From positions 124,001-188,000 of the forward strand of contig NZ_RSEJ01000008.1 in NCBI RefSeq assembly GCF_009910675.1: 64,000 nt of DNA, read 5' to 3'. Under the pieces are notes generated by a model. It did not search any database. It was not told the DNA's origin and was given only the letters and a program-made list of their open reading frames with translations. The stretch is from Photobacterium alginatilyticum. GTDB lineage: Bacteria > Pseudomonadota > Gammaproteobacteria > Enterobacterales > Vibrionaceae. This document shows, piece by piece, positions 19,798 to 26,888 of this stretch. Made by a program: the position numbers and the translations under genes. Each line of letters begins with the position of its first letter. The first letter of the stretch is position 1.

Positions 19798-20127
19798 TTA
19801 GAATGGCATCTTGAAGCCGGCAGGTAGGTTCATACCGCCTGTTACGCTTGCCATTTTCTCTTTCTGCGCTTCTTCGATGCGGCGCGCTGCATCGTTAAAT
19901 GCTGCTGCGATCAAATCTTCCAACATATCTTTATCGTCTTCCATCAAGCTATCATCCAGCTCAACGCGACGTACACTGTGGCTACCAGTCAGAGTCACTT
20001 TTACCAGGCCAGCACCGGACTCGCCAGTGACTTCCATGTTTGCAATTTCTTCTTGCATCTTTTGCATGCGCTCTTGCATTTGCTGCGCCTGCTTCATCAT
20101 GTTGCCCATACCACCTTTACCAAACAT
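19798..20127 (-). CDS. ybaB: YbaB/EbfC nucleoid-associated protein
   Basis: Small dimeric DNA-binding protein, 109 residues as in the family. It begins [30 protein letters not shown], the Met/Gln-rich alpha helix of YbaB, then a beta/alpha core ([31 protein letters not shown]). It sits between dnaX and recR, a very conserved arrangement. Confidence 0.95.
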   Translation of the reverse strand: MFGKGGMGNMMKQAQQMQERMQKMQEEIANMEVTGESGAGLVKVTLTGSHSVRRVELDDSLMEDDKDMLEDLIAAAFNDAARRIEEAQKEKMASVTGGMNLPAGFKMPF

Positions 20128-20191
20128 ATACTCTCTCTCTATTGGTCTGGTTGAAATTCATTTTGCTATATCGTAATACAAACCGACTGTA

Positions 20192-22468
20192 TTACAGCGG
20201 CCTAATACTCTCTTCATCAAGTACAGCAGCAAAGCGCTGGCAGATAAAGTTCACATTAGGATCACTCATTAAACTTTGCTTTGCCTGATCAAGCTTCTGG
20301 TGATAGAGCCCCTCTCGCCACTCTAGCGGCGAACACCCTTTCTCACCGAGCTCAATCGATAATTCGATTTCCATACCAAGCAATTCACCGATAGCCTGCG
20401 CCAACTGCTCTCTGGCCTTAGGGCTATCTAAATGTCGTTGAGACTGGCGTAAGAACAAAGTCACTTGTTGATCGTGTTGCTCAAACGCTGAATTTAATGC
20501 CAATTGCTGGACCATTCGCCCTACATTTAGCTTAGTCACTAAATCTGACCAACTATCCTGATTTGCCGCTTCTTTGACAAGCAATTTCGCCATCTCTGGC
20601 GTTTTTTCATGCTCTAGCGCGCGCTTCAGCATCGCAGGTGCCACTTCCTGCTTTACCGCCTCTGGCTCAGGCTGAGCCATTGGTTTCCATCGGTATTCTT
20701 CATCCGACTTGCTCACTGGTTTCTCGGCAGCTCCCGGCGCTGGCATCGCGGATACTCCGACAGACGGAGCTGACTGACCATTGTGCTTGGTAGCAATGCG
20801 GTCTAGCACATTGGTTGCGACTTTTTTAGCTGGCGCCGATTCAGTCTTTTTTGCAGCAGGATGATCCTCATGGCCGCGTTTGCTCTTGCTTCTCAGCTTG
20901 TTCCTTGCCGCCAACAACCCTGTTGCTGCCGATGACGGTTGGGCCTGTGGCTGAGCAACCTCAGGCTGTTGCGCAGAAGGCCTTTCCTGACGCAACTCCT
21001 GCCGCCGAGGCTCTTGCATAGCAGCATCATAACCTTGCGGAGCATGTTGAGGTACCGCCATAGATGGCTGAGAGCTTCCCTGATGTGGATTACTATTCTG
21101 CGGATGGCCGATTTGCGCAGGACTGCCTTGTGGATTCCCGCCCTGCGGATATGATGGAACCTGCTCTTGCGGCACTGGCTCAACAACAGTACGCAGTGGC
21201 GACTGCTGGACCGGAGCTACTGGTTGCGGCTGTACCGGCGCATGAGATTGCCCAGCGCTCATCTGCGCTTTCAGAGCCTGCACCCGTTGCATACCCTGCT
21301 GGCCTTGTGGCGCTTGGCTCTGGGGCTGTGTAACAGGCTCTGCAGTCGGCACATGAATCGGCTGAGCACTGCTTCCCTGACCCGAAAGCGGTCGGAAAGC
21401 CAGCATTCTCAGCAGCACCATCTCCAGTCCCGTACGACCGTCCGGGGCATAGGCCAGATCCTGGCGACCCTGCAAGGCAATCTGATAGCACAGCTGCACT
21501 TCCTGGGGCGATACGTGCTTGCTCAGCGCAATAACACGCTCGGCATCGGGAGCGCTTTCATCCAACGACGCTGGCAGCGCCTGATACATAGCGACACGGT
21601 GTAGCTGAGCGGCAAGCTCGCTCAGTAGGCTATCCCACTCGACACCGACACCCGCCAGCTCTTCCAGGCATGCCATTGCAGATTGCGCCTCACCCTGTGC
21701 CATGGCTTCAAGCAGGTACAGCGCCTGCTCGGTATTCAAGGTTCCCAGCATGGCCGAAACAGACTCGGCCTGAACTTGGCCATTACCCAGGGCTATTGCC
21801 TGATCGGTGAGGCTGAGGGCATCACGCATACTGCCTTCCGCCGCTCTGGCCAGCAAGCTCAAGGCTCTAGAATCATGTTCCACCTGCTCTTCTTTTAGCA
21901 CCTTTTCCAGCTGGGACTGAATTTGGGCATTATCCAGATGTTTCAGGTGAAACTGTAAGCAACGTGACAAAATCGTCACCGGCAGCTTCTGGGGATCGGT
22001 CGTAGCCAGGATAAACTTGACGTATTCCGGCGGTTCTTCAAGGGTTTTCAATAGTGCATTAAAGCTGTGACGAGAGAGCATATGCACTTCGTCAATCAGA
22101 TAAACCTTGAAACGGCCACGGGCAGGTTTGTACTGAACGTTATCAAGCAGTTCACGGGTGTCTTCGACTTTGGTCCGTGATGCCGCATCGATTTCCAGCA
22201 AGTCGACAAAGCGGCCTTCGTCGATCTCACGGCAGGTCTCGCACTGACCGCATGGTGTGGATGTCACCCCCTGCTCACAGTTCAGCCCTTTGGCAAAAAT
22301 ACGGGCAATGGTAGTTTTACCCACTCCGCGGGTGCCGCTGAACAAATAGGCATGGTGAAGACGGTTGTGGGCAAGTGCATTGGCCAACGCCGTCAGGACA
22401 TGGGACTGGCCGACAACATCCTCAAATTGATGTGGTCGCCATTTCCGTGCCAGAACCTGATAACTCAT
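20192..22468 (-). CDS. dnaX: DNA polymerase III tau (and gamma) subunit
   Basis: Clamp-loader ATPase that couples polymerase cores to the helicase. 758 residues as full-length tau. The AAA+ domain has Walker A GTRGVGKT at 45-52, zinc ligands Cys64, 73, 76 and 79, and Walker B LIDEVHML with sensor motifs. Residues about 370-540 form a long Pro/Gln-rich linker, and the C-terminal domains bind DnaB and the alpha subunit. E. coli tau is 643 residues; the extra length is in the linker. An in-phase slippery site at 20846-20852 predicts a 542-residue gamma form. Confidence 0.97.
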   Translation of the reverse strand: MSYQVLARKWRPHQFEDVVGQSHVLTALANALAHNRLHHAYLFSGTRGVGKTTIARIFAKGLNCEQGVTSTPCGQCETCREIDEGRFVDLLEIDAASRTKVEDTRELLDNVQYKPARGRFKVYLIDEVHMLSRHSFNALLKTLEEPPEYVKFILATTDPQKLPVTILSRCLQFHLKHLDNAQIQSQLEKVLKEEQVEHDSRALSLLARAAEGSMRDALSLTDQAIALGNGQVQAESVSAMLGTLNTEQALYLLEAMAQGEAQSAMACLEELAGVGVEWDSLLSELAAQLHRVAMYQALPASLDESAPDAERVIALSKHVSPQEVQLCYQIALQGRQDLAYAPDGRTGLEMVLLRMLAFRPLSGQGSSAQPIHVPTAEPVTQPQSQAPQGQQGMQRVQALKAQMSAGQSHAPVQPQPVAPVQQSPLRTVVEPVPQEQVPSYPQGGNPQGSPAQIGHPQNSNPHQGSSQPSMAVPQHAPQGYDAAMQEPRRQELRQERPSAQQPEVAQPQAQPSSAATGLLAARNKLRSKSKRGHEDHPAAKKTESAPAKKVATNVLDRIATKHNGQSAPSVGVSAMPAPGAAEKPVSKSDEEYRWKPMAQPEPEAVKQEVAPAMLKRALEHEKTPEMAKLLVKEAANQDSWSDLVTKLNVGRMVQQLALNSAFEQHDQQVTLFLRQSQRHLDSPKAREQLAQAIGELLGMEIELSIELGEKGCSPLEWREGLYHQKLDQAKQSLMSDPNVNFICQRFAAVLDEESIRPL
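20841..20852 (-). promoter_or_regulatory. Programmed -1 frameshift site in dnaX
   Basis: Minus strand 20852-20846 reads A AAA AAG, with phase X XXY YYZ relative to the dnaX start (codons 539-541). After a -1 slip the next codons are GAC then TGA (stop, 20843-20841), giving gamma of 542 residues. A GAGG word lies 13 bases upstream, similar to the internal Shine-Dalgarno stimulator of E. coli. A strong downstream stem-loop is not obvious. Confidence 0.75.
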
Positions 22469-22529
22469 GTTTACTAACCTTACAGAATCAAGAACTCAAT
22501 GCTAGCACAGGGAGGATTTTTGAGCGAGA

Positions 22530-22549
22530 GGGCGCCACGGCGAGCGCCC
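22530..22549. other. GC-rich hairpin between apt and dnaX
   Basis: GGGCGC-CACGGCGA-GCGCCC stem-loop 62-81 bp upstream of the dnaX ATG, with a second small stem (AGCCAG/CTGGCT) beside it at about 22556-22576. No T tract, so it is not a clear terminator; it could attenuate apt read-through or stabilise mRNA ends. Confidence 0.4.
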
Positions 22550-22582
22550 AATGATTAGCCAGATTGATACTGGCTACAGGGA

Positions 22583-23128
22583 TTAGTGACCGTCGAAGTC
22601 ACAGATGCTGTATACGTTAAGGCCAATGCCTTCCAGACGCTCTGCACCACCCAGCTCTGGCAGGTTGATCACAAACGCGGCATCTTCAACCACACCGCCC
22701 AAACGGCGAACCAGTTTGGTTGTCGCTTCAATGGTGCCGCCGGTAGCCAGCAAATCATCAACCAGCAGTACCTTGTCGCCTTCGCTAATCGCATCGACAT
22801 GGATCTCTAGCGTATCCTGACCGTATTCAAGCTCATAGCTTTCACCGATCACCTCACGAGGCAGTTTGCCAGGTTTGCGAACCGGCACAAAACCAACACC
22901 CAGCTCGAGTGCCAGCGGGGCACCAAACAAAAAGCCGCGCGCCTCGGTACCGATTACTTTCGTAATACCTTTGTTTTTGTATTGCTCGATCAGCACTTGC
23001 ATCGTTGCGCTATAAGCTGCAGGGTCTTCCATCAGGCTGGTAATATCTCGGAACAAAATACCTGGCTTCGGGTAGTCCGGGATAGATTTAATGCTACGCT
23101 TGATCAAAGCTAGTTTTTCTTGAGTCAT
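22583..23128 (-). CDS. apt: Adenine phosphoribosyltransferase
   Basis: Salvages adenine to AMP with PRPP. 181 residues (E. coli 183). The PRPP-binding loop is [17 protein letters not shown] near residue 121, and the N-terminal lid contains [14 protein letters not shown]. Upstream of dnaX in the same orientation, as in E. coli. ATG at 23128. Confidence 0.97.
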   Translation of the reverse strand: MTQEKLALIKRSIKSIPDYPKPGILFRDITSLMEDPAAYSATMQVLIEQYKNKGITKVIGTEARGFLFGAPLALELGVGFVPVRKPGKLPREVIGESYELEYGQDTLEIHVDAISEGDKVLLVDDLLATGGTIEATTKLVRRLGGVVEDAAFVINLPELGGAERLEGIGLNVYSICDFDGH

Positions 23129-23329
23129 AATCGTTTTCCGTGCACCATCTTACGCAAGTGCTGTAGCGCTTGTTAAAAAGCCTGGCGCAGGGACAAACCT
23201 CGGCAGCAGGCAAATAAATTCCGGAGCAAATAGTATTGATTTTCACAGGCGGGAGCAACTAATACCAAGGGTTCTTTGTCATGAATCAATAGATATCGTT
23301 TACATCTTGCCGGACTCGTAAGCAACGAC

Positions 23330-23737
23330 TTACTTATTACCTACAGGTGCGTTTGAAAAGCGTGAGTTATCTACCACCGGCAACCGGTTGAACCAAACCA
23401 GCAACAGGGTAGCCATCCCCATCAGCATCACTTTATGCCATAGTAAGGGCACCAGATAAATAGACAGAGAGAAGCTGAGCACTATGGTGATATTTGCCCG
23501 ACGCTTGACCGTTCTTGAGACCGCTCTGTTATCATGCCAGTTTTGCAGAACCGGGCCGAAGTGCGGATGTTGATGAAGCCAGCGGCTGAGGCGGGGCGAG
23601 CCACGCATGAAACAGGCGCTGGCCAGTAGCAAAAAAGGGGTCGTCGGCAGCAAAGGCAGGAAAATGCCCAAGACACCGAGAACAACACACAACCAGCCAA
23701 TACTTAACAAGATGGCTCGTTTAATGATGTTTTTCAT
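23330..23737 (-). CDS. ybaN: YbaN-like DUF454 inner-membrane protein
   Basis: 135 residues of unknown function. DUF454 hallmarks: an N-terminal transmembrane hairpin (IGWLCVVLGVLGIFLPLLPTTPFLLLASACFMRGSPRLSRWL) and a C-terminal hydrophobic pair (VPLLWHKVMLMGMATLLLVWF). E. coli ybaN lies beside apt and priC, and here it precedes apt on the same strand, so the symbol is supported by both family and synteny. Confidence 0.85.
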   Translation of the reverse strand: MKNIIKRAILLSIGWLCVVLGVLGIFLPLLPTTPFLLLASACFMRGSPRLSRWLHQHPHFGPVLQNWHDNRAVSRTVKRRANITIVLSFSLSIYLVPLLWHKVMLMGMATLLLVWFNRLPVVDNSRFSNAPVGNK

Positions 23738-23793
23738 CTCCCCCTTCCTTACCGGTCGGGATAGAATACCAACCCAGGCATCAGTCGCTGATA

Positions 23794-23910
23794 CTATAGG
23801 CTCAGTATTCCCAACCAGGTTAAACTTGCCGGTAGTGTTGGCAGTGCCAGTGCAACGAGAAAACCAACAAAATATTTAAAACTATACGGGTCTTTAAAAC
23901 CGTGTTCCAT
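23794..23910 (-). CDS. 38-residue hydrophobic small protein
   Basis: Short ORF starting ATG at 23910 and ending TAG at 23794-23796. A good ribosome-binding site AGGAAG lies 8 bases upstream. The peptide starts MEHGFKDPYSFKYF and continues as one hydrophobic stretch (about residues 12-38: VGFLVALALPTLPASLTWLG), so it would be a single-pass or re-entrant membrane protein. It fills the gap between the ybaN-like gene and the DksA-like gene. Function unknown; real coding is supported by the RBS, amphipathic head and uninterrupted membrane segment, not by any family I recognise. Confidence 0.6.
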   Translation of the reverse strand: MEHGFKDPYSFKYFVGFLVALALPTLPASLTWLGILSL

Positions 23911-24137
23911 GGTACGCTTCCTTTATTGAGTATATATAGCTGACTTGCTTATTGTCAGCAGCTTCTTTGGCTGCCGATCTTGAGCGAAAATCACTATAGC
24001 GGATCATGAAAGCGACAAAAACCGATGGAATTTATGGTTATTCTGCCCATTACTCTATAAAGGTTTGATTCAAATCACAATCAAACTATCAAACCGTCTT
24101 AGACTAAATTTATCACTTATAAACATAATACCGAGAT

Positions 24138-24503
24138 ATGACAACGTCAGAGCGTACTTACCAACAGCTAAAAGAGCATTTGGAGCAGGAACATACTCAG
24201 TTAGCCAAAGAGCTTAAGCATGAAATGCTGCTAAATACTCTTGTCCCTTCGGCGACAGCCATTGAGCAGGCCGATCTCAATGAGCTCATCGTGATGGCAA
24301 AATCCTCATTCATTCCAAACCTGTTTGATTTGGCGATGAAAATGGAAAAAGTCGATGCTGCCATCTGCTCAATCAAACTTGGCATGTATGGGCTGTGCGT
24401 GGACTGTGAGGAAGAAATTGAACTTGAAGAGCTTCAGGCCGACCCGGCTCAGCCGCGATGTCATTCATGTCGCGCCCATAGCCGCTATCACCATGATAAG
24501 TAA
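24138..24503 (+). CDS. DksA/TraR-type zinc-finger protein
   Basis: 121 residues. An alpha-helical N-terminal region (about 1-75) is followed by a C4 zinc finger Cys87-X2-Cys90-X17-Cys108-X2-Cys111 in CVDCEEEIELEELQADPAQPRCHSC, the DksA/TraR pattern. Such proteins insert a coiled coil into the secondary channel of RNA polymerase; whether this short one does so is inference, since the acidic tip residues of DksA are not obvious. Single gene, ATG at 24138. Confidence 0.75.
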   Translation: MTTSERTYQQLKEHLEQEHTQLAKELKHEMLLNTLVPSATAIEQADLNELIVMAKSSFIPNLFDLAMKMEKVDAAICSIKLGMYGLCVDCEEEIELEELQADPAQPRCHSCRAHSRYHHDK

Positions 24504-24613
24504 CGTAAATTGGCGGGATAAAACATAACAGCCACCATTGGCGGCTGGCCCAGCATCCCGCAATCAGCTTAGCTAGCTATACGTTACATTAGCTTGCGAT
24601 AAACAATTATCGA

Positions 24614-25252
24614 TCACTGCGCATCTTGTGCTTTTGCCCACTGGTAAAAGGCAGCTTTTTCTTCTGCATTTGCCTTGACATACCAGAGTTTCAACTGTGC
24701 CAAAGCATCGCCAGAGATCGTCACTTCGCCCTGTTCACTCACTTCAACAGCGGCTTGTTCAAGATTGACGGCGTAGCCTTGCTCAAAAGTGATCCCATGC
24801 TGACGGTTATAGTCTGCCACCAGTGCTTCCATGTCCTTAAATGCCCCGAAGCCTTTCCCCTCTAACTCAACATATGGCAATAAAGATGTTGAGCCGTCAC
24901 TTGACTCAAGCTGCCACTGTACGCCACGGTTAAAATGCGCTTTCGCCTGCGAAAGCGTCGTCAAACGAGGTAAGGTGATCGTCACATCATCATCTGGCAC
25001 ATCCATCTCAAACAAGTATGGACGAGTTGTATACATTGTCTTTTTGGAGCCGTTTTTCAGCTCACCATCAAAACGAACCACAATCTGGTGCCTGCCTGGC
25101 TGAAGTTCGACCGATTCCGTAGATGACCAAATAGATGACTGCACTTTTTTGCCATCGACAACAAGTAATTCGACATTTTTACTGCTCGACACTGTTGCAG
25201 CCTGCAACCCACCAGAAAGCAACACTAGCGTTAATCCAACTAATTTCTTCAT
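24614..25252 (-). CDS. YccT-like DUF2057 exported protein
   Basis: 212 residues with a signal peptide cleaved after LQA (about residue 18: [22 protein letters not shown]). The rest is beta-rich with [29 protein letters not shown], typical of the DUF2057/UPF0319 family (E. coli YccT). Periplasmic location is predicted. Monocistronic between the zinc-finger gene and a porin. Confidence 0.75.
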   Translation of the reverse strand: MKKLVGLTLVLLSGGLQAATVSSSKNVELLVVDGKKVQSSIWSSTESVELQPGRHQIVVRFDGELKNGSKKTMYTTRPYLFEMDVPDDDVTITLPRLTTLSQAKAHFNRGVQWQLESSDGSTSLLPYVELEGKGFGAFKDMEALVADYNRQHGITFEQGYAVNLEQAAVEVSEQGEVTISGDALAQLKLWYVKANAEEKAAFYQWAKAQDAQ

Positions 25253-25299
25253 TTCAACCCTTGAATTTATACCAAGTTTCTCGATAGCGATAAGATAGC

Positions 25300-25327
25300 A
25301 AAAAGCCGCCCATTAAAGGCGGCTTTT
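25300..25327. terminator. Bidirectional terminator after porin
   Basis: AAAAAGCCGCC-CATTAAA-GGCGGCTTTTT, 30 bp beyond the stop of the porin at 25357; symmetrical A and T tracts allow use on both strands. Confidence 0.9.
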
Positions 25328-25356
25328 TCAAGAAGAACTCTAAGAAATAATCAATC

Positions 25357-26352
25357 TTAGAAAGAAACTTCCATACCAGCTACGTAACCGAACTCAGCAT
25401 CGTCTACGTCTGAGTAACCGATTTCGCCGTATACTTTTACGTTGCTGTGTAGTTGCTGAGTTACGTTGCCGTAGAAAACGTTAGCGTCTTCAACAGTCAT
25501 AGCTGAACTTTCAGGGCTCCAGTATGTGTAGCCAAGAGCAAATGTAGTCTTGTCCATAGTGTAAGAACCAGCTAGTGCCGCTGTATCAGCTTCAACTTTT
25601 TTGCTTGTATCTGCAGCTAGCTCGTAATCAACCTGGCCGAAAGATGCAGCAAACGCATATGCACCCATGATGTATTCAGCTTCTAGCTGAGCACCATCGA
25701 TGTCAACTGGTTGTTTTTCACCTTTAGCATTTTTAAAGATGTCAAACTTGTCAGAACTTACGTCATCACCAGAGTATAGATATACACGTGCGTCCAAGTC
25801 ACCGAAGCGTGCACCTAGACGACCATCGATGATTTTTGTTTCGTCAGCGTTGCCTTTAGGGTTAGTTTCTTTTAGTAGAGCAGAAACGCCTGCATAGAAC
25901 TGACCGTTATCAAACACATACTTGATGGTCTGGTCACCCTGAGCCTGAACAAAATCGATACCGTCACCGCCTAGTTCGATGTCTTTACCAATGCCAGAAT
26001 CATCCGCAATTAGGTACTGACGACCAAAAGTAAATGTACCAAAGTCACCTTGGAAACCAACCCAAAGCTCGTCATTTTTAACGCCAGCTTCTGATTGGCC
26101 AGCATCTTCAAATTTGAACGCCATAGCTGCAACTGCATTCAAGTTATTTGATACAGGAACGGTAGTGCTGAACGCTAGATCGCCATCATCTAGACGGAAT
26201 GCCGCATCACTGTTCGCTGAATAACCCTGGAAGTACTGAACTTCAGCTGCGCCAGCAACGTCAACAAGTACGCCTTCAGAGTCATATAGGTTTACGCCTG
26301 CTTGCGCAGAACCAGCTGCTAGTACTGCTAGTGCTAGAAGTGTCTTTTTCAT
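25357..26352 (-). CDS. Porin, OmpH/OmpL-like
   Basis: Outer-membrane beta-barrel porin. 331 residues from ATG 26352 (MKKTLLALAVLAAGSAQA signal peptide); a GTG at 26361 adds three residues but the AAAGGCAG Shine-Dalgarno fits 26352. The mature start GVNLYDSEGVLVDVAGAAEVQY, the loop motif GDFGTFTFGRQY (a porin signature) and the terminal aromatic residue (GMEVSF) are visible. It resembles the Photobacterium OmpH/OmpL group. Three 10-bp-phased ToxR-type half-sites lie about 180-205 bp upstream, pointing to ToxR control. Confidence 0.88.
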   Translation of the reverse strand: MKKTLLALAVLAAGSAQAGVNLYDSEGVLVDVAGAAEVQYFQGYSANSDAAFRLDDGDLAFSTTVPVSNNLNAVAAMAFKFEDAGQSEAGVKNDELWVGFQGDFGTFTFGRQYLIADDSGIGKDIELGGDGIDFVQAQGDQTIKYVFDNGQFYAGVSALLKETNPKGNADETKIIDGRLGARFGDLDARVYLYSGDDVSSDKFDIFKNAKGEKQPVDIDGAQLEAEYIMGAYAFAASFGQVDYELAADTSKKVEADTAALAGSYTMDKTTFALGYTYWSPESSAMTVEDANVFYGNVTQQLHSNVKVYGEIGYSDVDDAEFGYVAGMEVSF

Positions 26353-26532
26353 GATATCCACTGCCTTTTCTTATTTAGACTGGAATTCCTGTTTCCAGAA
26401 TTCCTTTTCTTTATAATCCTCCGGCTTCTAATCCCCTCATAACATAAAGAAAGATAAAAACCGAAGGTAAGTAACTTGTGGGCTCATCCTGACAGAACAT
26501 TTATCCCTGTGTCAAATCATCTAAAAAGAACA

Positions 26533-26557
26533 TCAAAAAAACTCAAAACAATTAAAA
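26533..26557 (+). promoter_or_regulatory. Phased ToxR-type boxes upstream of porin
   Basis: Three copies of TNAAA at exact 10-bp steps: TCAAA (26533), TCAAA (26543) and TAAAA (26553), with another TAAAA at 26522 slightly out of phase. This matches the published ToxR recognition pattern TNAAA-N5-TNAAA. AT-rich DNA makes chance matches possible, but triple phasing is unusual. Confidence 0.55.
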
Positions 26558-26888
26558 ATCAGGTAGTTACAACCACCACTGGCTGTTTATTCATCACCAA
26601 TATGCACCGCAACACGGTCTTGCCATTTTTTCACTCCAAACAAAAAACAACACAAAAAACCTAAAAACAGCAAAAAAATCACACAACACAGGATAAAACA
26701 CCAAGCAGAGTCCGGTTCAGTGGTTAATCCCTTGTTTATAAACAACTAGCTAAGCCGTTCAGTTTAGGTTCAATCTTATTTCGTGACTAAGATCCCACTT
26801 TTTTTATAAAATTGTTCAGAACACGTTACCGCTCACATTTAGAGGTTCGTGCTATAATGCCAACCCCTGTCCTTATTAAGTTTCAGTT
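26558..26888. other. AT-rich intergenic region before dinG
   Basis: Non-coding; the plus strand is C/A-rich (26630-26700) with long A runs. It probably contains the far porin promoter region and the dinG promoter (26770-26880). No hairpin with a T tract, and no LexA box of the form CTGT-N8-ACAG. Confidence 0.45.

Noticed and set aside
20821-20827. Second AAAAAAG heptamer in dnaX
   Set aside because: It is in the wrong phase (AAA AAA G) for -1 slippage.
26476-26664. 62-codon ORF in the porin-dinG gap
   Set aside because: Lys/Thr-rich chance reading of A/C-rich DNA, overlapping the ToxR-box region, no RBS.
26820-26888. Possible LexA box upstream of dinG
   Set aside because: CTGT at 26868 is followed by CAG at the wrong spacing; no CTGT-N8-ACAG.
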